NCBI GenBank assembly: GCA_038046485.1
Contig: JBBSWA010000003.1
Location: 1-52,572 of the forward strand
Source of the DNA: JBBSWA01 sp038046485
GTDB taxonomy: Archaea; Nanobdellota; Nanobdellia; Woesearchaeales; SM23-78
Reading direction: 5' to 3'
DNA: 52,572 nucleotides
Made by a program: the position numbers and the translations under genes. Positions 23,842 to 31,510 of this stretch are shown in pieces (the stretch's first letter is position 1; the number at the start of each line of letters is the position of its first letter). The notes under the pieces were generated by a model. It did not search any database. It worked only from the letters and a program-made list of their open reading frames with translations, and had not been told where the DNA came from.

Positions 23842-25368
23842 ATGAAGGTCGCACTGGTCAATCCACCGCAAGTCTTCTCCAGGTGGCAGATTGCTGCAGG
23901 AGTCATCCCCCCCTTGTCCGTTCTCTATCTTGCCTCATATTGCAAGCAGCATGGGCATGACGTAAAGATTGTAGACGCCTTGGTTGAGGCTCCGGATCAG
24001 ATCAATACGCTAGAAGGGGTCCTTAATTATCGGGGTCTTGATTTCAACCAAATCGCCGAGCGCATTGATCCCGACACTGAAGTAATAGGGATTTCAAACT
24101 TGTTCTCATTTGCTTTTCCAGTCATTTTGAAGATGGCAAAAGACTTGAAAAAGCGTCATCCCAAAGCAAAGATCATTCTAGGTGGTGCGCATCCATCAGC
24201 AACCATGTATCAAACCACTAAGTTTCGTTGTTTTGATTATGTAATCAATGGAGAAGGGGAAGAAACCTTCTTGCATCTCCTGGATGTATTAGCTGGAAAA
24301 AAGAAAATCGAAGAGTTGGATGGGGTTGGGTATCACAAAGGTAAAGAGATGATTATTGTTCCGAAGACAAAGTACATTGAGGATCTAGACGCTCTTCCAT
24401 TTCCAGCAAGGGACATGATTCCTTTGGAGAGTTATTTCCGTGTAAGAGAGGCACATGGTCCTTCTCAAGAGCGTTGGACTCCAATTCTCGCCACGCGCGG
24501 CTGTCCGTTTATCTGTACCTTCTGTACTTCAAGGATTTGGAATCGTAAATGGAGAGCGCGCAGTGCAAAGAACATCGTGGATGAAATTGAACAGTGTGTA
24601 AAAAAATACAACATTACCGAGTTCCATTTTGAGGACGAAAACCTAACCCTCAATAAACCTTTGACACTAGATATGTGTAAGGAGATCATAAAGCGCAAGT
24701 TGAAGATTAAATGGCAAACTCCAAATGGTATTCGCGCAAGCGCAACAGATGAAGAGATGTTGGATGCCATGAAGGAGGCGGGTTGCTATCACATCACCGT
24801 TGCTCCAGAAAGTGGCTCTCAACGAGTCTTAAACGAGATCATCAAGAAGGGTCAGAATTTCCCGCATGTCGAGCGAGTTGTAAAATATGCCGTTAAGAAG
24901 GGAATCAAGGTAGCTGCTTACTTTATCTTGGGTTTGCCGGGTGAAAAAGTAGAGGATATGGAAGAGACGATTAAATATGCCCAGCGCCTAGCAAAGGGGG
25001 GTTTGGATGAAGTTGCCTTCAGCTTGTTTATCCCCTTACCCGGTTCAGACTTGTACACCTTGCTTGAGCAGCAGGGTAAGACGCCCAAAAATTGGTCGAA
25101 GTGCATTAGTATTGGAGACTTGAGTGTCGCTAAATCCTGGTCGGACTACATCACAGATGAGCAGCTCTTCAAGTACCGTAAGAAGGCGTACCTAAAGTTC
25201 CATGCAACCAAATTCTTCTATCATCCACAGAAGGTGCTTTGGTCCATTATGAATATCTTAAGGGATCGTCAGGAAACAAAGACCGAGCGTGCAGTAAGTA
25301 CGCTTCTCAAGCGATTTATAGGGGTTAAGAGTTCAAGTTCGATGAAGGTTCATCCGGTGGAGAATTAA
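23842..25368 (+). CDS. B12-binding-domain radical SAM protein
   Basis: A 508-residue protein. The N-terminal cobalamin-binding-like domain (about 1-155) contains the PPLSVLYLASYCKQHGHDV start and IILGGAHPSATM (111-122). The radical SAM motif is C221-PFI-C225-TF-C228, with FEDENLT, APESGSQRVL and FILGLPGEKVEDME downstream. It resembles the genes at 13139 and 14650; together they make three such enzymes in 12 kb. The start is at the ATG at 23842. Unlike most neighbours it has a Shine-Dalgarno GGAGGT (23825-23830), 11 nt upstream, implying a leadered mRNA. The second copy of the structured element begins 9 nt after its stop. Confidence 0.88.
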   Translation: MKVALVNPPQVFSRWQIAAGVIPPLSVLYLASYCKQHGHDVKIVDALVEAPDQINTLEGVLNYRGLDFNQIAERIDPDTEVIGISNLFSFAFPVILKMAKDLKKRHPKAKIILGGAHPSATMYQTTKFRCFDYVINGEGEETFLHLLDVLAGKKKIEELDGVGYHKGKEMIIVPKTKYIEDLDALPFPARDMIPLESYFRVREAHGPSQERWTPILATRGCPFICTFCTSRIWNRKWRARSAKNIVDEIEQCVKKYNITEFHFEDENLTLNKPLTLDMCKEIIKRKLKIKWQTPNGIRASATDEEMLDAMKEAGCYHITVAPESGSQRVLNEIIKKGQNFPHVERVVKYAVKKGIKVAAYFILGLPGEKVEDMEETIKYAQRLAKGGLDEVAFSLFIPLPGSDLYTLLEQQGKTPKNWSKCISIGDLSVAKSWSDYITDEQLFKYRKKAYLKFHATKFFYHPQKVLWSIMNILRDRQETKTERAVSTLLKRFIGVKSSSSMKVHPVEN

Positions 25369-25376
25369 AGATGACA

Positions 25377-25502
25377 AATTTGTTTACCATCCTCAGGTCG
25401 AAATCCCTACAGTTTGATCATCGAGTGCGTTGCGAGGGGTGCCTTACGGGAACGCAGCATCAACCATTTTCTCATGGAGGATTTCGAAGATGGTAAGCAA
25501 AT
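25377..25502 (+). ncRNA. candidate structured RNA element, copy 2
   Basis: Same architecture as 9935-10062. The outer stem 25378-25391 pairs with 25489-25502 (one G-U), with internal loop CTCAGG (25392-25397) against A (25488). The inner stem is TCGAAATCC (25398-25406) with GGATTTCGA (25479-25487), and the apical stem TGCGTT (25426-25431) with AACGCA (25451-25456) encloses a G-run and CCTTACGGG (25442-25450). Compared with copy 1, one outer-stem pair and three inner-stem pairs changed on both strands so that pairing is kept. It lies between the B12 radical SAM stop and the ferredoxin start at 25508. Confidence 0.65.
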
Positions 25503-25507
25503 CCCAA

Positions 25508-25855
25508 ATGACAAAAACAAATCAAGACTATGCTTCTCAAGGAAACTTCACCTTGGTGCCAGAGGATTTTGTGGCAATGGATGATGAAGCGATTGTGAAG
25601 AAGGCAGTGGAAAAGGCTCCGAAGGATCCTAAGGTGAAGTTTAAGATTGTTCATGATCATCCAGGTTGCATTGGCTGCGCAGCGTGTGTGGCAATGCACG
25701 GTCCAAATTGGGAGCTGCGTGATGATGAGAAGGCCATGCCTGAAAAGACCGACTTGGAACAGGGAGACTTGGAGGGCAACATGCGTGCCGCTCAAAACTG
25801 TCCGGTGAATGTCATCCATCTCGTAGACTTAAAGACGAAGAAGAAGTTGATCTGA
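25508..25855 (+). CDS. ferredoxin, four-cysteine, with N-terminal extension
   Basis: A 115-residue ferredoxin of the same general type as those at 5183 and 11102, but with the complete 4Fe-4S set: C54-I-G-C57-A-A-C60 and C98 in NCPVNVIHLVD. About 45 extra residues precede the fold; they are acidic and unremarkable. The open frame runs back to 25430, but those codons lie in the structured element, so I take the ATG at 25508 (25490 is possible and would lie in the last stem). No clear TATA box stands at -27; it may be expressed from the upstream radical SAM transcript through the RNA element, which makes it a candidate electron donor for that enzyme (inference). Confidence 0.8.
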   Translation: MTKTNQDYASQGNFTLVPEDFVAMDDEAIVKKAVEKAPKDPKVKFKIVHDHPGCIGCAACVAMHGPNWELRDDEKAMPEKTDLEQGDLEGNMRAAQNCPVNVIHLVDLKTKKKLI

Positions 25856-26224
25856 TCACATGGTTTTTACATCTTTTAATTCAATAGCAAATACGCCATT
25901 CTTAGCAATGAGTTCTTTATAATTATCAATAGACTCCACTGACTTTACTCCCTCTTCTAGGTTGTTGGTGCTTGACAAAGTATATTTTGTACCTTCATTT
26001 TCTAACAGGTCCCTCACTGTTTTATAGAGTATTTTTCGTTTAATCACACATTTTATTCTTTCATCATTTCCACTTTTCTTAAAGATTATAATATCTCCTT
26101 GCTGCATCAGATTGACAGAATTTTCGGAAAAGTCGCTTTCGCTTGCCCTGATTTCAATTCTTTTTTGGTTTATTTTTATTGCTTCAAAGGCTCGTCCATT
26201 TAGATTTTTAAAAAATGTTCTCAT
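25856..26224 (-). CDS. ASCH-domain protein
   Basis: A 122-residue protein that fits the PUA-like ASCH fold: an N-terminal strand-helix with F-E-A-I-K-x-x-x-K-R-I-E-I-R, the GDIIIFKK turn at about 43-50, a strand C-V-I-K-R-K-I-L-Y, R-D-L-L-E-N-E-G, and a final G-V-F-A-I-E-L-K strand. ASCH proteins bind nucleic acids or modified nucleosides; some act as RNases or deamidases. The specific activity cannot be read. It follows the small ORF at 26226 by 1 nt and ends next to the ferredoxin stop. Confidence 0.75.
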   Translation of the reverse strand: MRTFFKNLNGRAFEAIKINQKRIEIRASESDFSENSVNLMQQGDIIIFKKSGNDERIKCVIKRKILYKTVRDLLENEGTKYTLSSTNNLEEGVKSVESIDNYKELIAKNGVFAIELKDVKTM

Positions 26225-26225
26225 T

Positions 26226-26453
26226 TTAATACAGCCTTCGGGTGATATGCTCTACTAAACCTTCTTTGAATATGTAAGAACCACCACCCAAAGGGTGATG
26301 AACAACTCCATCATGCTTCAAAATCCTCTCTAAAGGATCCTGACCTCCACTCATAAGAAGTGGGAGGAAACGGTTACTTTTAAACCCTTTGTTGGTTTTG
26401 ATTCGACAGGCGTCAAGCTTCGGGTCTAATGCTAGTGTAGGGTATTCATACAA
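26226..26453 (-). CDS. small hypothetical protein, start uncertain
   Basis: An open frame of 75 codons upstream of the ASCH gene (1-nt gap), so likely an operon partner. The only upstream start is TTG at 26453, directly preceded by an in-frame TAA; no TATA box is at -27. The sequence (SNRFLPLLMSGGQDPLERIL, then HHPLGGGSYIFKEGLVEHI) looks protein-like but I do not recognise it. It could be the 3' remnant of a longer gene. Confidence 0.4.
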   Translation of the reverse strand: MYEYPTLALDPKLDACRIKTNKGFKSNRFLPLLMSGGQDPLERILKHDGVVHHPLGGGSYIFKEGLVEHITRRLY

Positions 26454-26541
26454 TTAAAGTCACCAAACGAACGCCTCTAAGAGAGGGGTTAATACAATTT
26501 CTTGGATCACCTTTATTAATCATGGGGCTTTACAGCAGCGT

Positions 26542-27330
26542 ATGAAATTCGCCATTCGAGATGATGATACGAGTTATTTCACGAAGCCAGTAGACTTGGA
26601 AAAAGTCTATGGTTCCATCTGGAATCGCTGTCCTGTTTCATTGGCCATCGTTCCATTCCATGCCTGCACAAAAAGCAAGGGCATTCCACAAAAGTACTGG
26701 TCAGGTGATAAAACCTTCCCCGTAGGAGAGAACAAGCCGCTTGTAGCCTTCCTCAAGAAAAAGATCAAAGAAGGGAAGGTCAGCATCATGTTGCATGGGT
26801 ACAGCCATAAGAACTACCTCACAGGCCCTGAGTTCGTAGCAGGCGACAACTTATACGAAAAAGTAAAAGAAGGGAAAAGGTACTTAGAAAAGGTTTTTGG
26901 AGTGGAAATAAAGTCATTCGTTCCACCTCATAACAAAATATCTGAAGAAGGCCGTCAAGCGGTGGCAAAAGCAGGTCTTAACATGGCCTGCCATCAATCT
27001 TATCTTCCCTGGCTTCGTAAGATGAATTGGAAGAACGCAAAGGAAAAAGCATTATTCTATCTAGTCTCGCAGCAGCTTCATTATTATCCATTTGTTCTAC
27101 AAGAGAAAGGCTATAAGGAATTGCAGTGCGTCTCCTTAGTCCCATCTAAAACCTTAAAAGACTTGCAAAATGAGTTTATGGTTGCAGCAAAGGAATATGG
27201 CAGTTTCTGTCTGAATACTCATTACTGGGAAGTCAAAGGAGAAATGAAACAAACCTTAGACGAGTTCATGAAGTGGGCACATACGTTTATGCCAAGATAT
27301 GGTCAAGTTGATGATCTTTTTTATGGATAA
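26542..27330 (+). CDS. polysaccharide-deacetylase-like protein (NodB fold/DUF2334)
   Basis: A 262-residue protein with the NodB-type metal site: D-D-D at 7-9 in AIRDDDTSYF and H85/H89 in MLHGYSHKNY, with FVPPHNKIS and the late LNTHYWE segment completing the catalytic groove. It lacks a signal peptide, so it should act in the cytoplasm or on lipid-linked intermediates. Family members deacetylate N-acetyl sugars (CE4) or have unknown substrates (DUF2334). CTTTATTAAT (26511-26520) is about 27 nt before the ATG. Surrounding glycan genes support a sugar substrate (inference). Confidence 0.82.
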   Translation: MKFAIRDDDTSYFTKPVDLEKVYGSIWNRCPVSLAIVPFHACTKSKGIPQKYWSGDKTFPVGENKPLVAFLKKKIKEGKVSIMLHGYSHKNYLTGPEFVAGDNLYEKVKEGKRYLEKVFGVEIKSFVPPHNKISEEGRQAVAKAGLNMACHQSYLPWLRKMNWKNAKEKALFYLVSQQLHYYPFVLQEKGYKELQCVSLVPSKTLKDLQNEFMVAAKEYGSFCLNTHYWEVKGEMKQTLDEFMKWAHTFMPRYGQVDDLFYG

Positions 27331-27416
27331 TTGCAGTAATTGGGTTATTATTTGCTGCAATTATTCATCCCATGAATTGCGCCAGTAATAACATGGCTTA
27401 ATCAGCGCAATTCATG
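27327..27416 (+). promoter_or_regulatory. tandem stem-loops with complementary loops upstream of asnB
   Basis: Stem-loop 1: ATAATTGCAG (27327-27336) with CTGCAATTAT (27355-27364), overlapping the upstream stop codon. Stem-loop 2: CATGAATTGCGC (27371-27382) with GCGCAATTCATG (27405-27416). Loop 1 contains GTTATTA (27344-27350) and loop 2 its complement TAATAAC (27386-27392), so a kissing interaction is possible. The asnB TATA box lies downstream (27463-27472), so this is a 3' element of the deacetylase transcript or a separate RNA. Confidence 0.6.
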
Positions 27417-27492
27417 TTAAGGGGAATGGGGGCTTAAAAATCTATTCTTTCGACCCAAAACCATTTAAAAAGCCTTGATTTGTAGAGGGGAT

Positions 27493-29391
27493 ATGTGCGG
27501 CATTTGTGGAATGAACTGGGAGGACGGGCCACTCATTAAAAAGATGGCTGACCAGTTGGTGCATCGAGGTCCAGATGATGAGGCCTATTTTACAGATAAA
27601 AACATCAGCCTGGGCATGCGTCGTCTTGCTATCATTGATTTGAAGAAGGGCATTTACCCAGTTACAAACAAAGACCATACACTGTTCTTGGTGTTCAATG
27701 GGGAGATTTACAACTTCCCAGATCTAAAAGAAGAGTTAGAGAAAAAAGGGTATCGCTTTAAGACAAATTGTGATGCTGAAGTCATCACACATGGATATGA
27801 TGAATTTGGAATTAAGATTCTAGATAAATTAAATGGCATGTTTGCGATTGCCTTGTGGGATTCGAAGAAGAAAGAACTTATTTTAGCAAGGGATCGCTTC
27901 GGAGAAAAGCCATTGTATTATTATCATAAGGAGGGGAAGTTCGCGTTTGCTTCAGAAGCGAAGGCTCTTATTCCAGCAGGGATTGATCGCAGCTTGGATC
28001 GCCAAGCCTTGCACGACTTTTTGACCTTGCTGTATCTGCCAGGCGAATCCACCTTGTTTAAGTATGTAAAAAAGCTCCTTCCTGCTCATTATCTGATTTT
28101 TAAAAATGGAAAAATCACTATAAAAAAATATTGGAGTCTTCCTTCGCCTAAAGTCAAGAATTGGGCAGAAACAGATGCGGCAAGGGAGTTGCGAAAGTTG
28201 CTGGAGAAGAGTGTCCAACAGCGCCTGATCAGTGATGTTCCACTTGGAGCCTTCCTCTCAGGAGGCATTGACAGCAGCACCATCGTTGGTATCATGTCCA
28301 AAATAATGAAGGAGCCTGTCAAGACTTTCTCAGTGGGGTTCGGAGAAGAAAGCGATGAACTCAAGTATGCAAAAGTTGTAGCCGAGCATTTCGAAACAGA
28401 CCATCATGAGTTACTCGTCACATCCAGTTTTGCTAAGCGTCTGCCAGAAATCGTGTACCATACGGACGTCCCCACCGCAGACCCCACCTGCATTCCGACA
28501 TTTTACCTCTCAGAGTTCGCCAGAAAGAAAGTAACCGTTGTATTAACAGGAGAAGGAGCAGACGAAGAATTCTTTGGTTACGGTCGTATTCAGCGGATGT
28601 TGCAGGTGCAGCGTTTGGCGCAGCAGTATCAGAAAGTCCCTTCATTCATCCGAAAAGGAGTCAAGGCCTTGGTTAAGGTAATACCTACCTTACAGGTCCG
28701 CAGAAAGTTGAAGCGCTTGTCAAATTTGGAAGACCTCCCCACATTTTATATGGAGAGCAACGGTGTCTTGAGCGAAGAGGAAAAAGCAAGTATTTACGCC
28801 CCCCCACTCCAGCTAAATCCAACACAGCGCCTGTTCAAACCTGGGAAGGAGCTATTGGCAAGTCTTTCGGCATGGGATTTCAATGAATATCTTCCCAATG
28901 ACATTCTCATCAAGGCAGACACCATGACCATGGCGCATAGCCTGGAAGGGCGTGTTCCTTTCTTGGATCCAAGGATTGCCGAGTTTTCAACGACGCTTCC
29001 GGTTTCACTTAAATTGGGTGGCTTTGGCACAGGAAGTTCAACAGGGTTCACTCAAAAAAAGCTCATCGAAAAATATGTTCTGCGAAAAGCAGTCCAAGAT
29101 CTTTTACCACAAAGCATTTTGAAGCGCAAGAAACAAGGTTTTACCGTCCCCTTAGACAACTGGTTTAAGAAGGATTTAAAGGAAGTAGCAAGTCACTTGC
29201 TCGATAAGTCTGCTCTTAAAGAGTCCGGTGTTTTCGACGCTCAAAAAGTGAAAAAACTATATCCCCCATTTGGTAAAATCGGGGGTTATTATCGATTATG
29301 GCCATTGGTGTATTTACAAATGTGGAATAAGATATATCGTTCGGATGGATTACCGGCCAAAGAAATGAAACAATTGGAGAGGTTTTTTTAA
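27493..29391 (+). CDS. asnB: asparagine synthase (glutamine-hydrolysing), AsnB type
   Basis: A 632-residue enzyme with an N-terminal class II glutamine amidotransferase domain (about 1-210) and a C-terminal asparagine synthetase domain with the PP-loop SGGIDSS at 256-262. The start must be the ATG at 27493: it places Cys2 (MCGICG) at the mature N-terminus as the nucleophile, and ATTTAAAAAG (27463-27472) is 26 nt upstream. The longer frame from the TTG at 27475 would bury the Cys. R49-like, N69-G70-E71 and D94 substrate residues are present. In surface-glycan clusters such enzymes often amidate sugar carboxylates rather than make asparagine; the neighbouring methyltransferase and GT4 in the same run favour that reading (inference). 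Confidence 0.92.
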   Translation: MCGICGMNWEDGPLIKKMADQLVHRGPDDEAYFTDKNISLGMRRLAIIDLKKGIYPVTNKDHTLFLVFNGEIYNFPDLKEELEKKGYRFKTNCDAEVITHGYDEFGIKILDKLNGMFAIALWDSKKKELILARDRFGEKPLYYYHKEGKFAFASEAKALIPAGIDRSLDRQALHDFLTLLYLPGESTLFKYVKKLLPAHYLIFKNGKITIKKYWSLPSPKVKNWAETDAARELRKLLEKSVQQRLISDVPLGAFLSGGIDSSTIVGIMSKIMKEPVKTFSVGFGEESDELKYAKVVAEHFETDHHELLVTSSFAKRLPEIVYHTDVPTADPTCIPTFYLSEFARKKVTVVLTGEGADEEFFGYGRIQRMLQVQRLAQQYQKVPSFIRKGVKALVKVIPTLQVRRKLKRLSNLEDLPTFYMESNGVLSEEEKASIYAPPLQLNPTQRLFKPGKELLASLSAWDFNEYLPNDILIKADTMTMAHSLEGRVPFLDPRIAEFSTTLPVSLKLGGFGTGSSTGFTQKKLIEKYVLRKAVQDLLPQSILKRKKQGFTVPLDNWFKKDLKEVASHLLDKSALKESGVFDAQKVKKLYPPFGKIGGYYRLWPLVYLQMWNKIYRSDGLPAKEMKQLERFF

Positions 29392-29393
29392 GG

Positions 29394-30086
29394 ATGAGGA
29401 TGAAATACGACCAGAGGCTTAAGGATAAATATTATGCCTCAACAGCAAAGGCATATGCAAAGATAGATCATACGCTGGATATAAGGCGCTCGGTTGAGGA
29501 AATGCTGTCAATTCAATTTCAAGGAAGTTCTATCTTAGAGTATTGTAAAGGAGTCTGCGTATTGGATCTGGGGTGTGGGACCGGTCGCCTGTTCCCGTAT
29601 CTGAAGAAGAGCTATGTATGTGGGGTAGACACATCAATGGCCATGTTGACGTATGCAAGCCAGGTCATGAAAAAGTATAAATTAAAGGGAAAGTTGGTCC
29701 AGCAGGACTTATTCAAATTTAAGTCAAAAGAGAAGTTTGATGTTGCGATCAGCATCGGGGTGCTCGGCGAGCACGTTCCATTCACAAACCCGTTGGCGAA
29801 GAACATATGGGAAGCTTTGAAGCCAGGAGGTTTATTCGTGTTTACAATAGTTCCATTGAAGTGTCGGTGGTTCCAATTAGGAGTTAAGCAGTTGCTTCAG
29901 TATTTGCAGCCAATAGGGCCTCGTTTTTTGATGGCTCGGTTGAATAACGCGGCGTTTATGGGGTATTTTGCTCATTCAAAGAGGTCGGTAGAAAAGATCT
30001 TAAGGCAGGGGGGATTTAAAGAAGTTCAGTGTTTCACGGTGTTAAAAAATTATTTTGAACATTATGAGTTCGTAGCCAAGAAGTGA
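29394..30086 (+). CDS. class I SAM-dependent methyltransferase
   Basis: A 230-residue methyltransferase. Motif I VLDLGCGTGR is at 56-65, D79 ends strand 2 (GVDTSMAML), DVAISIGVLGEH is the strand-4 segment and ALKPGGLFVFTIVP the strand-5 segment. The start could be the ATG at 29394 or 29400; both sit 2-8 nt after the asnB stop, so it is co-transcribed. Substrate unknown, probably a sugar of the same glycan. Confidence 0.87.
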   Translation: MRMKYDQRLKDKYYASTAKAYAKIDHTLDIRRSVEEMLSIQFQGSSILEYCKGVCVLDLGCGTGRLFPYLKKSYVCGVDTSMAMLTYASQVMKKYKLKGKLVQQDLFKFKSKEKFDVAISIGVLGEHVPFTNPLAKNIWEALKPGGLFVFTIVPLKCRWFQLGVKQLLQYLQPIGPRFLMARLNNAAFMGYFAHSKRSVEKILRQGGFKEVQCFTVLKNYFEHYEFVAKK

Positions 30087-30089
30087 ATC

Positions 30090-31205
30090 ATGAAAGTAAT
30101 TTTTGTCAATCGGGAAATGGCCATGAACCCTGGTGGGGGAGAGAACGTGGATGTTCACTTAGCAAAAGCCCTATCTCAATTAGGAGTGCAGGTTCATTTT
30201 TTAGTGGGTAAGCCTTGGTTTGGAAAGGTCAAGGTGCCGTTCAAGTCTTTTCCAGTAGAATATGTTTCTTCTCCATACCTGCGTGAAGTGTATCAGAAGG
30301 TGCCCTTTCCTTTCAATATCCCATTAGGGTTGTTGGATTGGAATTTCTTTTCCTGGGCGTGTTTGAATCGCTTGAAAAAAACGGATTGCGACGTAGTTCA
30401 AGTGTTGTCGTTGCCAAAGCTTGTTCAAATAAAGAAGTACAAGAGGGTGCCCGTAGTGATGCGTTTCCCTGGGCCCCCTTCATCATTGTATAAGAAATAT
30501 ATTCAGAAGATGGACGTAGTCATTGCAAACGGGGATGCCTTGGTTCAGATTCGAAAGAAGTTCAGAAAAGACGCAATAGAAATTCAGATCGGGGTGGATT
30601 CAAACCGATTTAAGCCCTCTCCTTCCATCCGCAGATCAGTGAGGAAAAAGCTAGGAATAAGTAATGCTCATTTGATTCTGTACACGGGTCGTTTCATGCC
30701 GATCAAGAATGTTTCGTTGTTAATCAAATCCATGCGTTTCGTGGTGGATCAGTTTCCAAAAGCCAAGTTGATGTTGGTGGGAAATGGTCCATTGGAAGGA
30801 AAACTCCGGAATGAAGTTAAACAGTTAGATTTGGAAAAGAGCGTAGTTTTTGCAGGTCATGCTTCATCCAGAATCGAAATGTATTATGCCGCAGCCGATG
30901 TCTTTTGCATGCCTTCCTTGTATGACAATTATCCAAACTCTGTTTTGGAAGCGATGAGTGCAGGTCTTCCAATTGTCGCAACCAAGGTGGGCGGTATTCC
31001 TTTGCAGATAAAAGACGGCAAGAATGGTTTTTTGGTAGAGTCACAAGATGAGGTCGCTTTGGCAGAAAAGATACTTTTCTTGTTGAACAATCCTTCCAAG
31101 GCAAGGAAGATGGGCCTTGAAAACAGGAAGTGGGTGGTCAAGCATTTTTCATGGAAAGAAAGCGCAAAGAAGCTGAAACGGGTGTATGAAGGTTTACTGA
31201 AATAA
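30090..31205 (+). CDS. GT4 glycosyltransferase
   Basis: A 371-residue GT-B enzyme. The N-terminal domain has GGGENVDVHLAKAL, and the C-terminal nucleotide-sugar domain has YTGRFMPIKN, LMLVGNGP and the E-x7-E region SLYDNYPNSVLEAMSAGLPI, then GGIPLQIKDGKNGFLV. It is 3 nt after the methyltransferase stop and is the last gene of the asnB-methyltransferase-GT4 operon. Cytoplasmic; donor and acceptor unknown. Confidence 0.9.
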   Translation: MKVIFVNREMAMNPGGGENVDVHLAKALSQLGVQVHFLVGKPWFGKVKVPFKSFPVEYVSSPYLREVYQKVPFPFNIPLGLLDWNFFSWACLNRLKKTDCDVVQVLSLPKLVQIKKYKRVPVVMRFPGPPSSLYKKYIQKMDVVIANGDALVQIRKKFRKDAIEIQIGVDSNRFKPSPSIRRSVRKKLGISNAHLILYTGRFMPIKNVSLLIKSMRFVVDQFPKAKLMLVGNGPLEGKLRNEVKQLDLEKSVVFAGHASSRIEMYYAAADVFCMPSLYDNYPNSVLEAMSAGLPIVATKVGGIPLQIKDGKNGFLVESQDEVALAEKILFLLNNPSKARKMGLENRKWVVKHFSWKESAKKLKRVYEGLLK

Positions 31206-31221
31206 AATCGAGAGTATTCTC

Positions 31222-31506
31222 TTAAGGTAAGTCCCCAATTCGTTTATAATCTTCTATAGCGTCATAGGGAATGTGCACGTAAACTTCATTGGGTATGATC
31301 TCTAACTCAAGAGAGTCAGGTTGAAGTTGTTCTGCTTGGTTATGCAGTCCGATGATGATCCGTGTAGCAGAGGGTCTGCTTGATTCAGGAAGCAGGATCG
31401 TATAATGTTTATCCTGCCGTCTAACCATGCATCTGGGTTTAAGTATGATCGCAAATACACCGAAGAATGCCGTCCTGAGTTCTTCTTTGATGGGAAGTTC
31501 ATTCAT
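31222..31506 (-). CDS. small hypothetical protein (94 aa)
   Basis: I do not recognise it. It is 94 residues from the ATG at 31506, with two possible strand-rich halves (FFGVFAIILKP; LELEIIPNEVYVHIPY). The longer frame from 31527 overlaps the upstream hydrolase gene; the ATG at 31506 stands 4 nt after that gene's stop, which is the normal operon spacing here. No motif. Confidence 0.6.
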   Translation of the reverse strand: MNELPIKEELRTAFFGVFAIILKPRCMVRRQDKHYTILLPESSRPSATRIIIGLHNQAEQLQPDSLELEIIPNEVYVHIPYDAIEDYKRIGDLP

Positions 31507-31510
31507 GTTT

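Noticed and set aside
23750..23842. Cobalamin riboswitch before a B12 radical SAM gene
   Set aside because: No B12-box-like sequence or long leader is visible; the same holds for the genes at 13139 and 14650.
25430..25507. Upstream start of the ferredoxin inside the structured element
   Set aside because: Those codons lie in paired regions with no matching ferredoxin sequence; ATG 25508 is after the element.
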